A stretch of DNA of 42,076 nt from Candidatus Galligastranaerophilus faecipullorum. Lineage in GTDB: Bacteria; Cyanobacteriota; Vampirovibrionia; Gastranaerophilales; Gastranaerophilaceae. A program made the translations under genes and the position numbers. Below the pieces are notes generated by a model. It saw only the letters and a list, made by a program, of their open reading frames with translations, made no database searches and was not told the DNA's origin. Each line of letters begins with the position of its first letter. Position 1 is the first letter of the stretch. The DNA lies in contig DVFS01000057.1 in the NCBI GenBank assembly GCA_018713115.1, forward strand, positions 1-42,076. Reading direction: 5' to 3'. Of this stretch, positions 24,924 through 32,748 are shown piece after piece.

Positions 24924-26318
24924 ATGGCAAAAAAAGTACTCATAATAGATGATAACCCCGATGATGTCAAAAATGCCGCGGGTGCCTTTAAAAGCAGGGG
25001 TATTATAAGTGTTTGCGCAAAATGTGATTTTGACATTTTGAGTGTTATTTATTCCGAGGTTCCCGATTTAATTATCCTGGATATATTAATGCCCGAGCCC
25101 GGCGGGTATGAACTCTGCCGCATTATAAAATCAGATGAACTTACCAAATGCATACCCGTTATTATGTATTCCGCACTTGATAAAAATATAGACAAATTCT
25201 GGGCTTACCGCTCGGGTGCGGACGGTTTTATAAATAAAAAACATTCTCTTGAAGAGCTTGTGAGCGAGAGTGAAAAAATAATAAATCAAATGCCTGTCAG
25301 CCTTGAGCAAAAAGCACGGCTTCTGGGCTCAAGAGCAATAAGCTTAAAAACGAATACGCAAAGTCATAATCCAAAAGAGGAGCTTGTAAAAGATTTTAAT
25401 TCTATTAAAGAATTGGACGGAGATTTAAATATACTTGCAATTAAGATTTTCAGGGTTATATACAGATATTTTAAATACAGCCTTGCAATGATATGCTTCA
25501 AACAGGACTCTGAAAATACAAGACTGCTTTTTGACTGCAGTGATTGTGAAACAGGGCGGGATGTCTTTGAAGAAATAAAAAATAAAATCAATTTAAAAGA
25601 GGCGCACTGTGAGATTTTACTGAAGAAAGAAGCGCAATATAAGGCGGCAAAAATTGATGATTTCAGTGTCAGATATGAATACGAAATAAATTCCGACACC
25701 GATATTATAGGCTGGCTGTATCTTTATTCCATAGATAATTTAAGCTCTCAGGAGCTAAAACTCTCGGGCACCATAAAAGATTTGCTCGAACATATTATGC
25801 GGCTTCGTTATTTTAAAATGTACAGCAAGGCAAAACCGGGTGCTAATCCGAGAAAACTCTACACACAGCTGGATTTTGACAGAATTTTAAGCTATGAATA
25901 CGGCTGGCACAAAAGAAACTCGGCGCCCCTGTGTCTTGCTTTTATGGAGATTGAATCTCTTGAAAATATGGAGAAGCAATACGGCGCGCAGTATTGCGAT
26001 ATCCTTGTGGCAAAGATTTCAAATCTCTTGAGCGGTGCTTTGAGTGACGGAGATTTTATATACAGAAATGAAGATGATATCTTTGCGATACTTATGACAA
26101 ACTCAAATAAGGACAGGGTGCTTAAAACCCTTGATTATATTGTTTCAAAAATAGAAGATCCCGCTTTAAATAATCTGGATGAAGATGACGAGATAAAGGT
26201 AAAAATAGGTGCTTTAATGCTTGACGACAGCCATAAAAACCATTATGAATATATTGACGCCATTTATGATGTGCTTGATGAAGCCCGGCATGGCGGCAGT
26301 GCAATAGTGGTAAGGTAA
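24924..26318 (+). CDS. Receiver - GAF-like - degenerate GGDEF protein
   Basis: 464 residues from ATG 24924; an upstream ATG at 24879 would lie inside the promoter zone. The receiver domain (about 3-120) has KKVLIIDDNPDD and phosphoacceptor Asp53 (LIILDILMPEPGG). The middle (about 165-310) looks like a GAF-type sensor (IIGWLYLYSIDNLSSQELKL). The C-terminal domain has GGDEF-domain topology with LDFDRILSYEYGWHKRNSAP and a final EARHGGSAIVV. At the active site, however, it reads DFIYRNEDDIFAILM where RYGGDEFAVLL is expected. Diguanylate cyclase activity is therefore unlikely, and GTP or c-di-GMP binding would be a guess. It forms an operon with the double-CheW gene (18-base gap). Confidence 0.8.
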   Translation: MAKKVLIIDDNPDDVKNAAGAFKSRGIISVCAKCDFDILSVIYSEVPDLIILDILMPEPGGYELCRIIKSDELTKCIPVIMYSALDKNIDKFWAYRSGADGFINKKHSLEELVSESEKIINQMPVSLEQKARLLGSRAISLKTNTQSHNPKEELVKDFNSIKELDGDLNILAIKIFRVIYRYFKYSLAMICFKQDSENTRLLFDCSDCETGRDVFEEIKNKINLKEAHCEILLKKEAQYKAAKIDDFSVRYEYEINSDTDIIGWLYLYSIDNLSSQELKLSGTIKDLLEHIMRLRYFKMYSKAKPGANPRKLYTQLDFDRILSYEYGWHKRNSAPLCLAFMEIESLENMEKQYGAQYCDILVAKISNLLSGALSDGDFIYRNEDDIFAILMTNSNKDRVLKTLDYIVSKIEDPALNNLDEDDEIKVKIGALMLDDSHKNHYEYIDAIYDVLDEARHGGSAIVVR

Positions 26319-26336
26319 AATGAACGGAGATAAAAA

Positions 26337-27380
26337 GTGGAAAATATAGAAAACACCACAGCCGAAATTGAACAAAGTTTAACTTTGGCACCTGCTGCAC
26401 CGGATAAGATATACACAATAGTTGATATAGCGGGCGATATGTATGCTTTTGATTCAAGATGTGTGCTTGAAATACTGAAATTTGTAGAACTCTCCCGCCC
26501 GGAGCGCCTGCCGTCGCATATAGCCGGACTTTTTGAATATGACGGCAAAATGATAAGCATTGTGGATATTAAATCCGTTCTTAATCTTGAAAGAAAACCT
26601 TATGATGAAAATTCCATGATTGTAATTTTAAAGGTCGACAACAACATATTCGGGGTTGCGGTTAACAGGGTGACAGACATTCAAAGGGCAGACATTGTGA
26701 ATTTGCAGCCCGTTCCGTACAACAGCTCCCATAATTTTATAGAGTGCATATATAACGGTGAAAATATGCGCTGCGGGGTTTTGAATTTAAACTCAATAAG
26801 CTCTTGGGTTTTGGGACACCCTGACGACAGTGATTGTGCAAACGGATTTGACCTTGTGACAAAAGACCCTGTGTCTGTTGAGATACTGCATAAAAGAAAA
26901 TTGGAATATCTTGAAAAGACAAATAAAAATCCCTATACAATGTTCAGCGACAAAGACGAGTTTGTTTCATTTTTTGTGGGTGAGAACAGATACTGCCTTA
27001 AAATGAATGATATAAGAGGTTTTTATAAACTGCAGGAAACAAAAATGATAAAAGTCCCGTGCACGCCTGATTTTATTCTGGGGCTTGTAAATATAAAAGG
27101 GGATTTTATCTGTGTTATAGATATAAAAAACTATTTTCACTCGCAAAATGTCCCCTATAGCGGCTCGGGAACGATTATTGTGCTTAATTCCGATGAGTTT
27201 AAAATAGGTATACTTGCAGACGCCGTGAGTGACAACATTCAGATAAAGCCTGATGAAATCCGTCTGCTTAAAAAGCAGGAAGGCAAAAGTGAACTTACGC
27301 AATATGTTAAAGACGGCGAGATTTACCTTATAATAAGCGTTCCGGATATGCTTTCAAATGATAAATTATTTATCAGATAA
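26337..27380 (+). CDS. Double CheW-domain scaffold protein
   Basis: 347 residues with two CheW domains. The first is at about 20-160 (KIYTIVDIAGDMYAFDSRCV; LFEYDGKMISIVDIKSVL; FGVAVNRVTDIQ). The second is at about 205-345 (FVSFFVGENRYCLKMNDIRG; LGLVNIKGDFICVIDIKNYF; IGILADAVSDNIQI). CheW couples receptors to CheA. Two fused copies could bridge neighbouring units in the array. There is no receiver, so it is not CheV. The start is GTG 26337 with CGGAGA 8 bases upstream. The 3' end overlaps the convergent Maf-type gene by 15 bases. No single CheW is present nearby, so this may be the main coupling protein. Confidence 0.88.
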   Translation: MENIENTTAEIEQSLTLAPAAPDKIYTIVDIAGDMYAFDSRCVLEILKFVELSRPERLPSHIAGLFEYDGKMISIVDIKSVLNLERKPYDENSMIVILKVDNNIFGVAVNRVTDIQRADIVNLQPVPYNSSHNFIECIYNGENMRCGVLNLNSISSWVLGHPDDSDCANGFDLVTKDPVSVEILHKRKLEYLEKTNKNPYTMFSDKDEFVSFFVGENRYCLKMNDIRGFYKLQETKMIKVPCTPDFILGLVNIKGDFICVIDIKNYFHSQNVPYSGSGTIIVLNSDEFKIGILADAVSDNIQIKPDEIRLLKKQEGKSELTQYVKDGEIYLIISVPDMLSNDKLFIR

Positions 27381-29273
27381 ATAATTTACAGCTTCATTCA
27401 GCCTCATTTCAAAGCCTTTCAGGATATTTAAGTTCAAAAGCATGGTCTTTTGCCTTTGGGCAGTATCTGTCAGTGTTTTTATTTTTTTAATGCCGTCAAA
27501 AAATCTGTTTGTATAAGAGGCGCATAAAAAATAAATTTCATTATGTCCGTAGTAATTTTTTATAAGACCCGACAGAATGTTTTTAATTTTTTCCTCAAGT
27601 TTTTCTGTTGTTTTATTGAAAGTTTTTCTTCTTGTAAATTCTTTCAAATACTCTTCCTGGTACTCCCGTGCGCTTGATACAATACTTTGGATTCTTAAAA
27701 ATTTACAGAGTGCGGCTTCTTTTGCTTCCTTAAGTTTTTCAATATTGTATTGAGGTATAATATAGGGGATTTTGATTTCCGATACGGCTTCGCATTTTAA
27801 AAGCGCGTCATTAAGGGGCATGTTCTGAAAACCGTTAATCTGTGCGCCGCCGGATGAGGAGTTTATATAACAAATGTCCGGATTATCAAGAGCAAAGCGC
27901 TCAAAGTGTTTAATAAAAAGCGCATAACAGGCTTGCGTGGGGAGCATTTTTCCGTCTTGTCCCAAGACACTGTAGAGCGTTTTGTTCATCTGTTTAATAT
28001 AATTTTTTACGTAATAATCGGCATTTTTGATATTAAGTTTTTTTGAGCCCAGAAGTCTTTTTTTGTACTTTTCAAAATCTTTTGCTTTTATTTCATATTT
28101 ATTTGTATCAGGATTTAAAAGGCACTCCAAATCTTCGTATGCACTGCCTTTTGCATAGCATTTGCCGTCTTTAAATGCAAGGTTTTGTCCGCACAGGATA
28201 ATTTTTTCAAAACCCATAACGGCGGCGCTTGAAAGGGCGCAGTATGAAACCGTGCCTATGGTTTTAAGATTTGAAATATCAATATTTAAAATGCGGCTGA
28301 GCCAATCGTTGAGAAAATTATCTTTTGAAAAGAACAGAAACCTGTTTTTAACCTTTAAATCCCATAAATACGGGTTTGAGAAAGGTTCAAATATAAGATT
28401 TACACTGCTTGTGTCAATACCTTCCAGCTGCCCGCTTGTGTCAATCGGCTCCACAACGCATAAAAAATCAGGCTTTATCCCGTGTTTATCAAGCAGTTTT
28501 AAAGACGGGCCCACGGCAAAAAGTATAAACTTGCCGCGGTTGTTTTTAATTGTTTCAATGTTTTCTTCAAGAGAAGGGCCTGATGAAGCGATAAGCGCAC
28601 ATTTGCCCTTATAGATATCTTTCAGTGATTTAACAAGCGGTGTTTTTATAATTTTATCCAGATTTGCAAATGTATTAAGCGCCGCCTTGGGGGCAATTTT
28701 ATTTATAGTATTGATGTTAGCCTGTTTTTCTCCTCTTGTGCGCTCGACAATTTGCGCCGTTTTATATATGTCTTCTTTAAACAGTTGAAAATATGACGAG
28801 AGGAAAGATACGGTTATTTTTGTTTCTTTATCGGATAAGAAATCTGTATATTCAAGGAGCTTATGCAGTTTGTTTGTAATAAATACATTATTTTTTGCAA
28901 GATTTTGGCTGAATTCCAGTATTTCAAAAACACCTCTTAAAATTTCAAGGTTTGCTTCATAGATGATTACCGTCCCTTTTGACCTCTGGATAAATTCATC
29001 AGCCAGATACCCAAGTCCCAGTCCCCAGACTATTCTAATTGAGTTTTTATCCTCTAAATCCTCTATTTTATCGACGATTTTTTGCGCTTCTTCTTTGGCG
29101 TTTTCTTTGGAGTGCAGCGCCGAGCCGTTGAATATCAGATTATACTCGCCGTTTTTGTTCTGTATTAACTCAAGTGTTGATTTTGTATTATTTATTCTTA
29201 AAATTTCATCACACAGTGCTTTATCATATTTTGAAACCGCATTAAGATTTGCGCTCAATACTTTATTTTCCAT
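27366..29273 (-). CDS. Maf/DUF115-type glycosyltransferase (motility accessory factor-like)
   Basis: 635 residues from ATG 29273. The in-frame ATG at 29426 is rejected because it would run through the start of the divergent gene at 29304. The central DUF115 (MptE-like) domain holds CALIASSGPSLEENIE (about 225-240), FAVGPSLKLLDKHGIKPDF and CVVEPIDTSG, then ILCGQNLAFKDGKCYAKGSA. An N-terminal domain with RIVWGLGLGYLADEF precedes it. In several bacteria Maf proteins transfer nonulosonic acids to flagellin, and the nearby motility genes fit that role. No flagellin gene or sugar-synthesis cluster is in the window, apart from GDP-fucose synthase at the far left. It is therefore Maf-like by domain, with the substrate unknown. 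Confidence 0.82.
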   Translation of the reverse strand: MENKVLSANLNAVSKYDKALCDEILRINNTKSTLELIQNKNGEYNLIFNGSALHSKENAKEEAQKIVDKIEDLEDKNSIRIVWGLGLGYLADEFIQRSKGTVIIYEANLEILRGVFEILEFSQNLAKNNVFITNKLHKLLEYTDFLSDKETKITVSFLSSYFQLFKEDIYKTAQIVERTRGEKQANINTINKIAPKAALNTFANLDKIIKTPLVKSLKDIYKGKCALIASSGPSLEENIETIKNNRGKFILFAVGPSLKLLDKHGIKPDFLCVVEPIDTSGQLEGIDTSSVNLIFEPFSNPYLWDLKVKNRFLFFSKDNFLNDWLSRILNIDISNLKTIGTVSYCALSSAAVMGFEKIILCGQNLAFKDGKCYAKGSAYEDLECLLNPDTNKYEIKAKDFEKYKKRLLGSKKLNIKNADYYVKNYIKQMNKTLYSVLGQDGKMLPTQACYALFIKHFERFALDNPDICYINSSSGGAQINGFQNMPLNDALLKCEAVSEIKIPYIIPQYNIEKLKEAKEAALCKFLRIQSIVSSAREYQEEYLKEFTRRKTFNKTTEKLEEKIKNILSGLIKNYYGHNEIYFLCASYTNRFFDGIKKIKTLTDTAQRQKTMLLNLNILKGFEMRLNEAVNYLSDK

Positions 29274-29303
29274 AACTGTTATGTTAACATTAAGGGGGTA
29301 TAT

Positions 29304-29918
29304 ATGGCAAACTTCGCAAAAAACGCAAAAATATATATTAGTATCGCTTTTATTTGTGCAGGCTTGTTTTTTGCCTCTTTTAATTTTTGTTTTGCGAACG
29401 AAAATCAAATACAAAAAGAAAATCAAAAATACGAAGAAATTTACAGGAATCTTCCCGAGCCTGATTTTTCTTATATTTTTAATCTTGACCCTTACCAGAG
29501 TGAAGAGTATACAAAATATATGTATGCGCCCTATCCGCTCTTTAGAACGGCCATACGTTTTGTGTTTAAAAACACGGTAATTGAGCCCGGGTATTATCTT
29601 TTAACCCCGAGAGAAAAAAACGGACAGTGGTATGTGCTTTTTAAAACAAACGGTAAGGTGCAGTATATTATCCCGGTTTATGAAAAAGACCTTGTCGAGC
29701 CGGCTTTCTATAAAAGATATGTACCCGAGCGCAAACTTACACTCTGGCAGAATATATGCCAGAAAACAAGAAACACCATGGGCAGACTTTTTAAAAAACA
29801 AACCCAGAGAACGCCTCCGCCCAAGTCATACATAGACGTTAATGAACTCGGAACCGATTTCTGGCAGGTGGTGCTTTATTACGGTGCTTCAAAGTATTAT
29901 ATGATTTTTATGAGATAA
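29304..29918 (+). CDS. Secreted protein of unknown function
   Basis: 204 residues; I do not recognise the family. A signal peptide is clear (KIYISIAFICAGLFFASFNF, likely cleaved after CFA at residue 31). The mature part is basic and rich in Tyr and Pro. It has two blocks that look like beta structure: FRTAIRFVFKNTVIEPGYYL, and WYVLFKTNGKVQYIIPVYEK. A Lys/Arg/Pro stretch (KKQTQRTPPPKS) precedes a hydrophobic C-terminal segment, FWQVVLYYGASKYYMIFM. A good AAGGGGG ribosome-binding site lies 5 bases before the ATG. It heads a plus-strand run that continues into lspA and rluD. A cell-envelope role is likely from the signal peptide only. Confidence 0.7.
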   Translation: MANFAKNAKIYISIAFICAGLFFASFNFCFANENQIQKENQKYEEIYRNLPEPDFSYIFNLDPYQSEEYTKYMYAPYPLFRTAIRFVFKNTVIEPGYYLLTPREKNGQWYVLFKTNGKVQYIIPVYEKDLVEPAFYKRYVPERKLTLWQNICQKTRNTMGRLFKKQTQRTPPPKSYIDVNELGTDFWQVVLYYGASKYYMIFMR

Positions 29919-29951
29919 TAAGAATAATCTTTACAGGATAAGGAAGAGAAG

Positions 29952-31004
29952 ATGAAAAACATAATAGCGGTTTTAATGATTGTAACGTTTTTAAGTTCAA
30001 GCGCGCAGGCTTTTTCCGTGTTTGCCGTGAAAAAAGAAGGCGCAAAAAAAGGCCCCGTTAAATCTTTTATTGAGCAAAAACGTCTTGAGCGCGAGCAGGA
30101 AAATGCGGTAAAAAATGACATAAATGAAATAAAAAATGTTTTAAAATGTCTTACCGAGTACTCAAATGAGCACAATGTCGAAAAAGTTCTTACCCTGTAT
30201 GATAAAAACTACAGAAGTTTTGACGGATTTAACTATGAAACCTTTACAAAAATGCTTAAAGAAACCTTTGAGGCTTATGATAATTTAACCTATGAAAGCG
30301 ACATACAGGGAATAAACCTGTATAAAGATAAAGCCGTTGTTACCCTTGTGGATACCACACGCGCAACTCTTAGCAGCCCGAAAGCCAAAAAAAATGCCGA
30401 TGAAAATTCCGATATGAGCACGGGATATCTTGAAGGCGAGTGTAATTATGCCATATACCTGCAAAAAATTAACGGCTGCTGGAAAATAATCGGCGATAAT
30501 GTGATATCTGAAATAACATCAATTAAATACGGAAGCGCAAGAGAATACCCCATGGAATTTACAGCACCGCTTAGTGCTCCTTATGACAGCGATTACTGTC
30601 TTACTTTGAAAATGACACCTAAAAAACATACCAAAGTGGTTGCATCCCTTGGCAAAGAAGAAATTTTATACCCGAGCGCCGAGCCCAGAGATGTCTTTAG
30701 AAAACTCCCCAAAGACGGTATTTTGGAGCGTGTCGTGCATTCAAATGAAAACGGATTCAATGAATACGCCATAGCGTCCGTGGGTATTACAAAAATGGAT
30801 GTGGCGCAGGACTTAAGCGTAATTGAGTTTCAGATGACGGGTCTTGCGTTTTTAATGCAGAGGGTAAATTTGTATAAAGATATAAATCCGCTGCGGGAAG
30901 TTGAAAAAGATAAAGAAAACACCCTGAAAGATACAGACAAAGCAAAAAATAAGAGCAAACCAGGAAAAGAAGACAAAAAAGACAATGTTGAAAACAAAGG
31001 ATAA
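29952..31004 (+). CDS. Secreted protein with an NTF2-like domain
   Basis: 350 residues. The signal peptide MKNIIAVLMIVTFLSSSAQA is cleaved at AQA-F. Residues about 50-185 fit the NTF2/SnoaL-like cone fold: LTEYSNEHNVEKVLTLYDKN, FTKMLKETFEAYDNLTYESD, KAVVTLVDTTRATL, and the closing YAIYLQKINGCWKIIGDNVI. A second, beta-rich domain follows (about 200-310), then a Lys/Asp/Glu-rich tail. NTF2-like domains can bind small ligands or be structural, so no activity can be given. AGGAAGAGA precedes the ATG. The 3' end overlaps lspA by 20 bases. Confidence 0.7.
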   Translation: MKNIIAVLMIVTFLSSSAQAFSVFAVKKEGAKKGPVKSFIEQKRLEREQENAVKNDINEIKNVLKCLTEYSNEHNVEKVLTLYDKNYRSFDGFNYETFTKMLKETFEAYDNLTYESDIQGINLYKDKAVVTLVDTTRATLSSPKAKKNADENSDMSTGYLEGECNYAIYLQKINGCWKIIGDNVISEITSIKYGSAREYPMEFTAPLSAPYDSDYCLTLKMTPKKHTKVVASLGKEEILYPSAEPRDVFRKLPKDGILERVVHSNENGFNEYAIASVGITKMDVAQDLSVIEFQMTGLAFLMQRVNLYKDINPLREVEKDKENTLKDTDKAKNKSKPGKEDKKDNVENKG

Positions 31005-31488
31005 AAGAGCTTTTATATTTTATATTATTGCCTCGGTTATGCTCTGGCAGCTGGGTGTTACCGTAAGGAACCTGTGTATAGATTCATTTGCGCAGATAAG
31101 TACGGCAAACAGTGCCGTTATGTCTTTTATTTACGCCAAAAACACGGGCGGGGCATTTTCGCTTTTTGAGGGGCATCCCTATCTTCTTGCTCTTTTTGCG
31201 CTTGCAGTTCTGGGCGCGCTGATAATTTATGTTTATAAAAAAGTTACTTTTGAAGATAAATACAAAATTCTTGCTCTTGTGTTCTTCAGTTCGGGAATTC
31301 TTGGAAATCTCTACGAACGTTTTACTCTGGGATATGTGATAGATTATATTAAGCTGAATTTTATAAACTTTGCCGTTTTTAACATGTTTGATGTTATGAT
31401 ATGCACTTCGGTTTTTATATTTATTTTTATAATTTTATATGAAGATTTGCTCTGTGTAAGGGTTAAAAATGGAAAAAATAAACATTAG
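30985..31488 (+). CDS. lspA: Lipoprotein signal peptidase (signal peptidase II)
   Basis: Membrane aspartyl protease that cleaves the signal peptide from diacylglyceryl-modified prolipoproteins. It is 167 residues with four hydrophobic segments. The motifs are IYAKNTGGAFSLFEGHPY, the segment SGILGNLYERFTLGYVIDYI with the first catalytic Asp, and FNMFDVMI with the second. The usual GNxxDR reads GNLYER here, a conservative change outside the catalytic pair. The gene overlaps its neighbours on both sides by 20 bases, so it is probably co-translated with the NTF2-like protein and rluD. Confidence 0.93.
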   Translation: MLKTKDKRAFIFYIIASVMLWQLGVTVRNLCIDSFAQISTANSAVMSFIYAKNTGGAFSLFEGHPYLLALFALAVLGALIIYVYKKVTFEDKYKILALVFFSSGILGNLYERFTLGYVIDYIKLNFINFAVFNMFDVMICTSVFIFIFIILYEDLLCVRVKNGKNKH

Positions 31489-32407
31489 CCCTGAAAACTC
31501 CTCCATAAGAGCCGATATTTTTCTTGCACAGTATTTTGATACTTCAAGAAAACAGGTATCTCAGGCCCTTGAAAAAGGTCTTATACTTATAGACGGAAGC
31601 CAAAAAAAGTCTTCTTACAAACTTAAAGGTACTGAAATAATAGAGTATGACCCTCTTTTTTTGCAAAAAGAGGATGTTAAAATTCTGCCCCAGAATATTA
31701 AACTTGATATAAAATACGAGGATGATGAACTTCTTGTAATAAACAAACCCAAAGGAATGCTTACGCACCCGAGTGCATACGAAAGGGAAGACACACTTGT
31801 AAATGCGCTTATGTATCATTGCGGGGAAAACCTGTGCGGCAGCGACCCGATGAGGCGCGGGATTATTCACAGGCTGGATAAGGATACATCAGGTCTTATG
31901 CTCGCCGCTAAAACAGACTTTGCTGCAGAGTCGCTCGGCAGCCAAATTAAAAATAAAACCGCGAAAAGAAAATATCTGGCAATTGCACTGGGCGAGTTTG
32001 AACAAAGTGAGGGGATTATTGATAAGCCCCTTGTGCACTATATGGATAAAACCGTAAAAATGCAAATAGCCCCTGAGGGTGAGGGTAAAAACGCCCTTAC
32101 GTATTATCGGGTATTGGAGCAATTTAGGGGGGCGGCGCTTGTGGAGCTTGAACTGAAAACAGGCAGGACTCATCAAATAAGAGTTCATCTAAAATCGCTC
32201 AACCATCCGATTTTTGGCGACAATCTTTACGGCGCGCGCGGTGCGCTCATTGAGAAATACAGGGGTATTAAAGTTGAAGGGCAGCTTTTGCAGTCATATT
32301 TTTTAAGCTTTACACATCCTAAAAATAATGAGATAATGACTTTTGAACTTGAGCCCGCCGGGTGGGACGATGATTTTACAAGAGTTTTAAAAATAATGAG
32401 AGGATAA
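31469..32407 (+). CDS. rluD: Pseudouridine synthase, RluD family
   Basis: Isomerises uridines in 23S rRNA during large-subunit assembly. It is 312 residues. An N-terminal S4 RNA-binding domain (about 8-70; IRADIFLAQYFDTSRKQVSQ) precedes the catalytic domain with LLVINKPKGMLTHPS and the active-site Asp in GIIHRLDKDTSGLMLAAKTD. Further motifs are RKYLAIALGEF, KTGRTHQIRVHL and HPIFGDNLYG. The closest subfamily is RluC/RluD (YlyB in Gram-positives); the exact target position is not certain. lspA followed by rluD is a pairing seen in many bacteria. AAGGG lies before the ATG. Confidence 0.93.
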   Translation: MEKINISPENSSIRADIFLAQYFDTSRKQVSQALEKGLILIDGSQKKSSYKLKGTEIIEYDPLFLQKEDVKILPQNIKLDIKYEDDELLVINKPKGMLTHPSAYEREDTLVNALMYHCGENLCGSDPMRRGIIHRLDKDTSGLMLAAKTDFAAESLGSQIKNKTAKRKYLAIALGEFEQSEGIIDKPLVHYMDKTVKMQIAPEGEGKNALTYYRVLEQFRGAALVELELKTGRTHQIRVHLKSLNHPIFGDNLYGARGALIEKYRGIKVEGQLLQSYFLSFTHPKNNEIMTFELEPAGWDDDFTRVLKIMRG

Positions 32408-32411
32408 TAAA

Positions 32412-32747
32412 ATGAAAAATTTTGTAATATTTCTTGCTTTTATAATAAGTGCCGCATTTGTGTATATATTTGGCTACAATAACCCCGTTATCGGTATTAA
32501 CATAGGTGATTTGCACTATAATGTCGACCTTTTTATATATGCGCTTTTTGCATTTTTCTTTGGTGTTGCCGCAGGCGCGCTTGCACTGTCATCAAGCCTT
32601 TTTGGCGCTATGGACAATTACAGGAAACTCAAAAGACAATACGAAAAAACAGCCATAGGCGCGGATGATTCCGATTTAAGGGTAAAAACTCTGCAGAATA
32701 AGATTGCAACACTTGAAGAGGCCCTTAAAAAGGCTCTTGAAAAGTAG
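32412..32747 (+). CDS. LapA-domain-like small membrane protein
   Basis: 111 residues. Two membrane helices (about 4-20 and 41-66) are joined by a short loop (GINIGDLHYNVDLF), followed by a charged coiled coil (about 70-110; RKLKRQYEKTAIG to LEEALKKALEK). This topology and the FGVAAGALALSSSLF helix fit the LapA/YciS (DUF1049) family, which in E. coli takes part in control of lipopolysaccharide assembly. The family is broad and the function here is unproven. It starts 4 bases after rluD and ends 1 base before the convergent trkH stop, with no terminator between them. Confidence 0.7.
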   Translation: MKNFVIFLAFIISAAFVYIFGYNNPVIGINIGDLHYNVDLFIYALFAFFFGVAAGALALSSSLFGAMDNYRKLKRQYEKTAIGADDSDLRVKTLQNKIATLEEALKKALEK

Positions 32748-32748
32748 T

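Noticed and set aside
29274..29426. N-terminal extension of the Maf-like protein
   Set aside because: The 51 extra residues are unlike the family and would run antisense through the start and signal peptide of the divergent gene at 29304.
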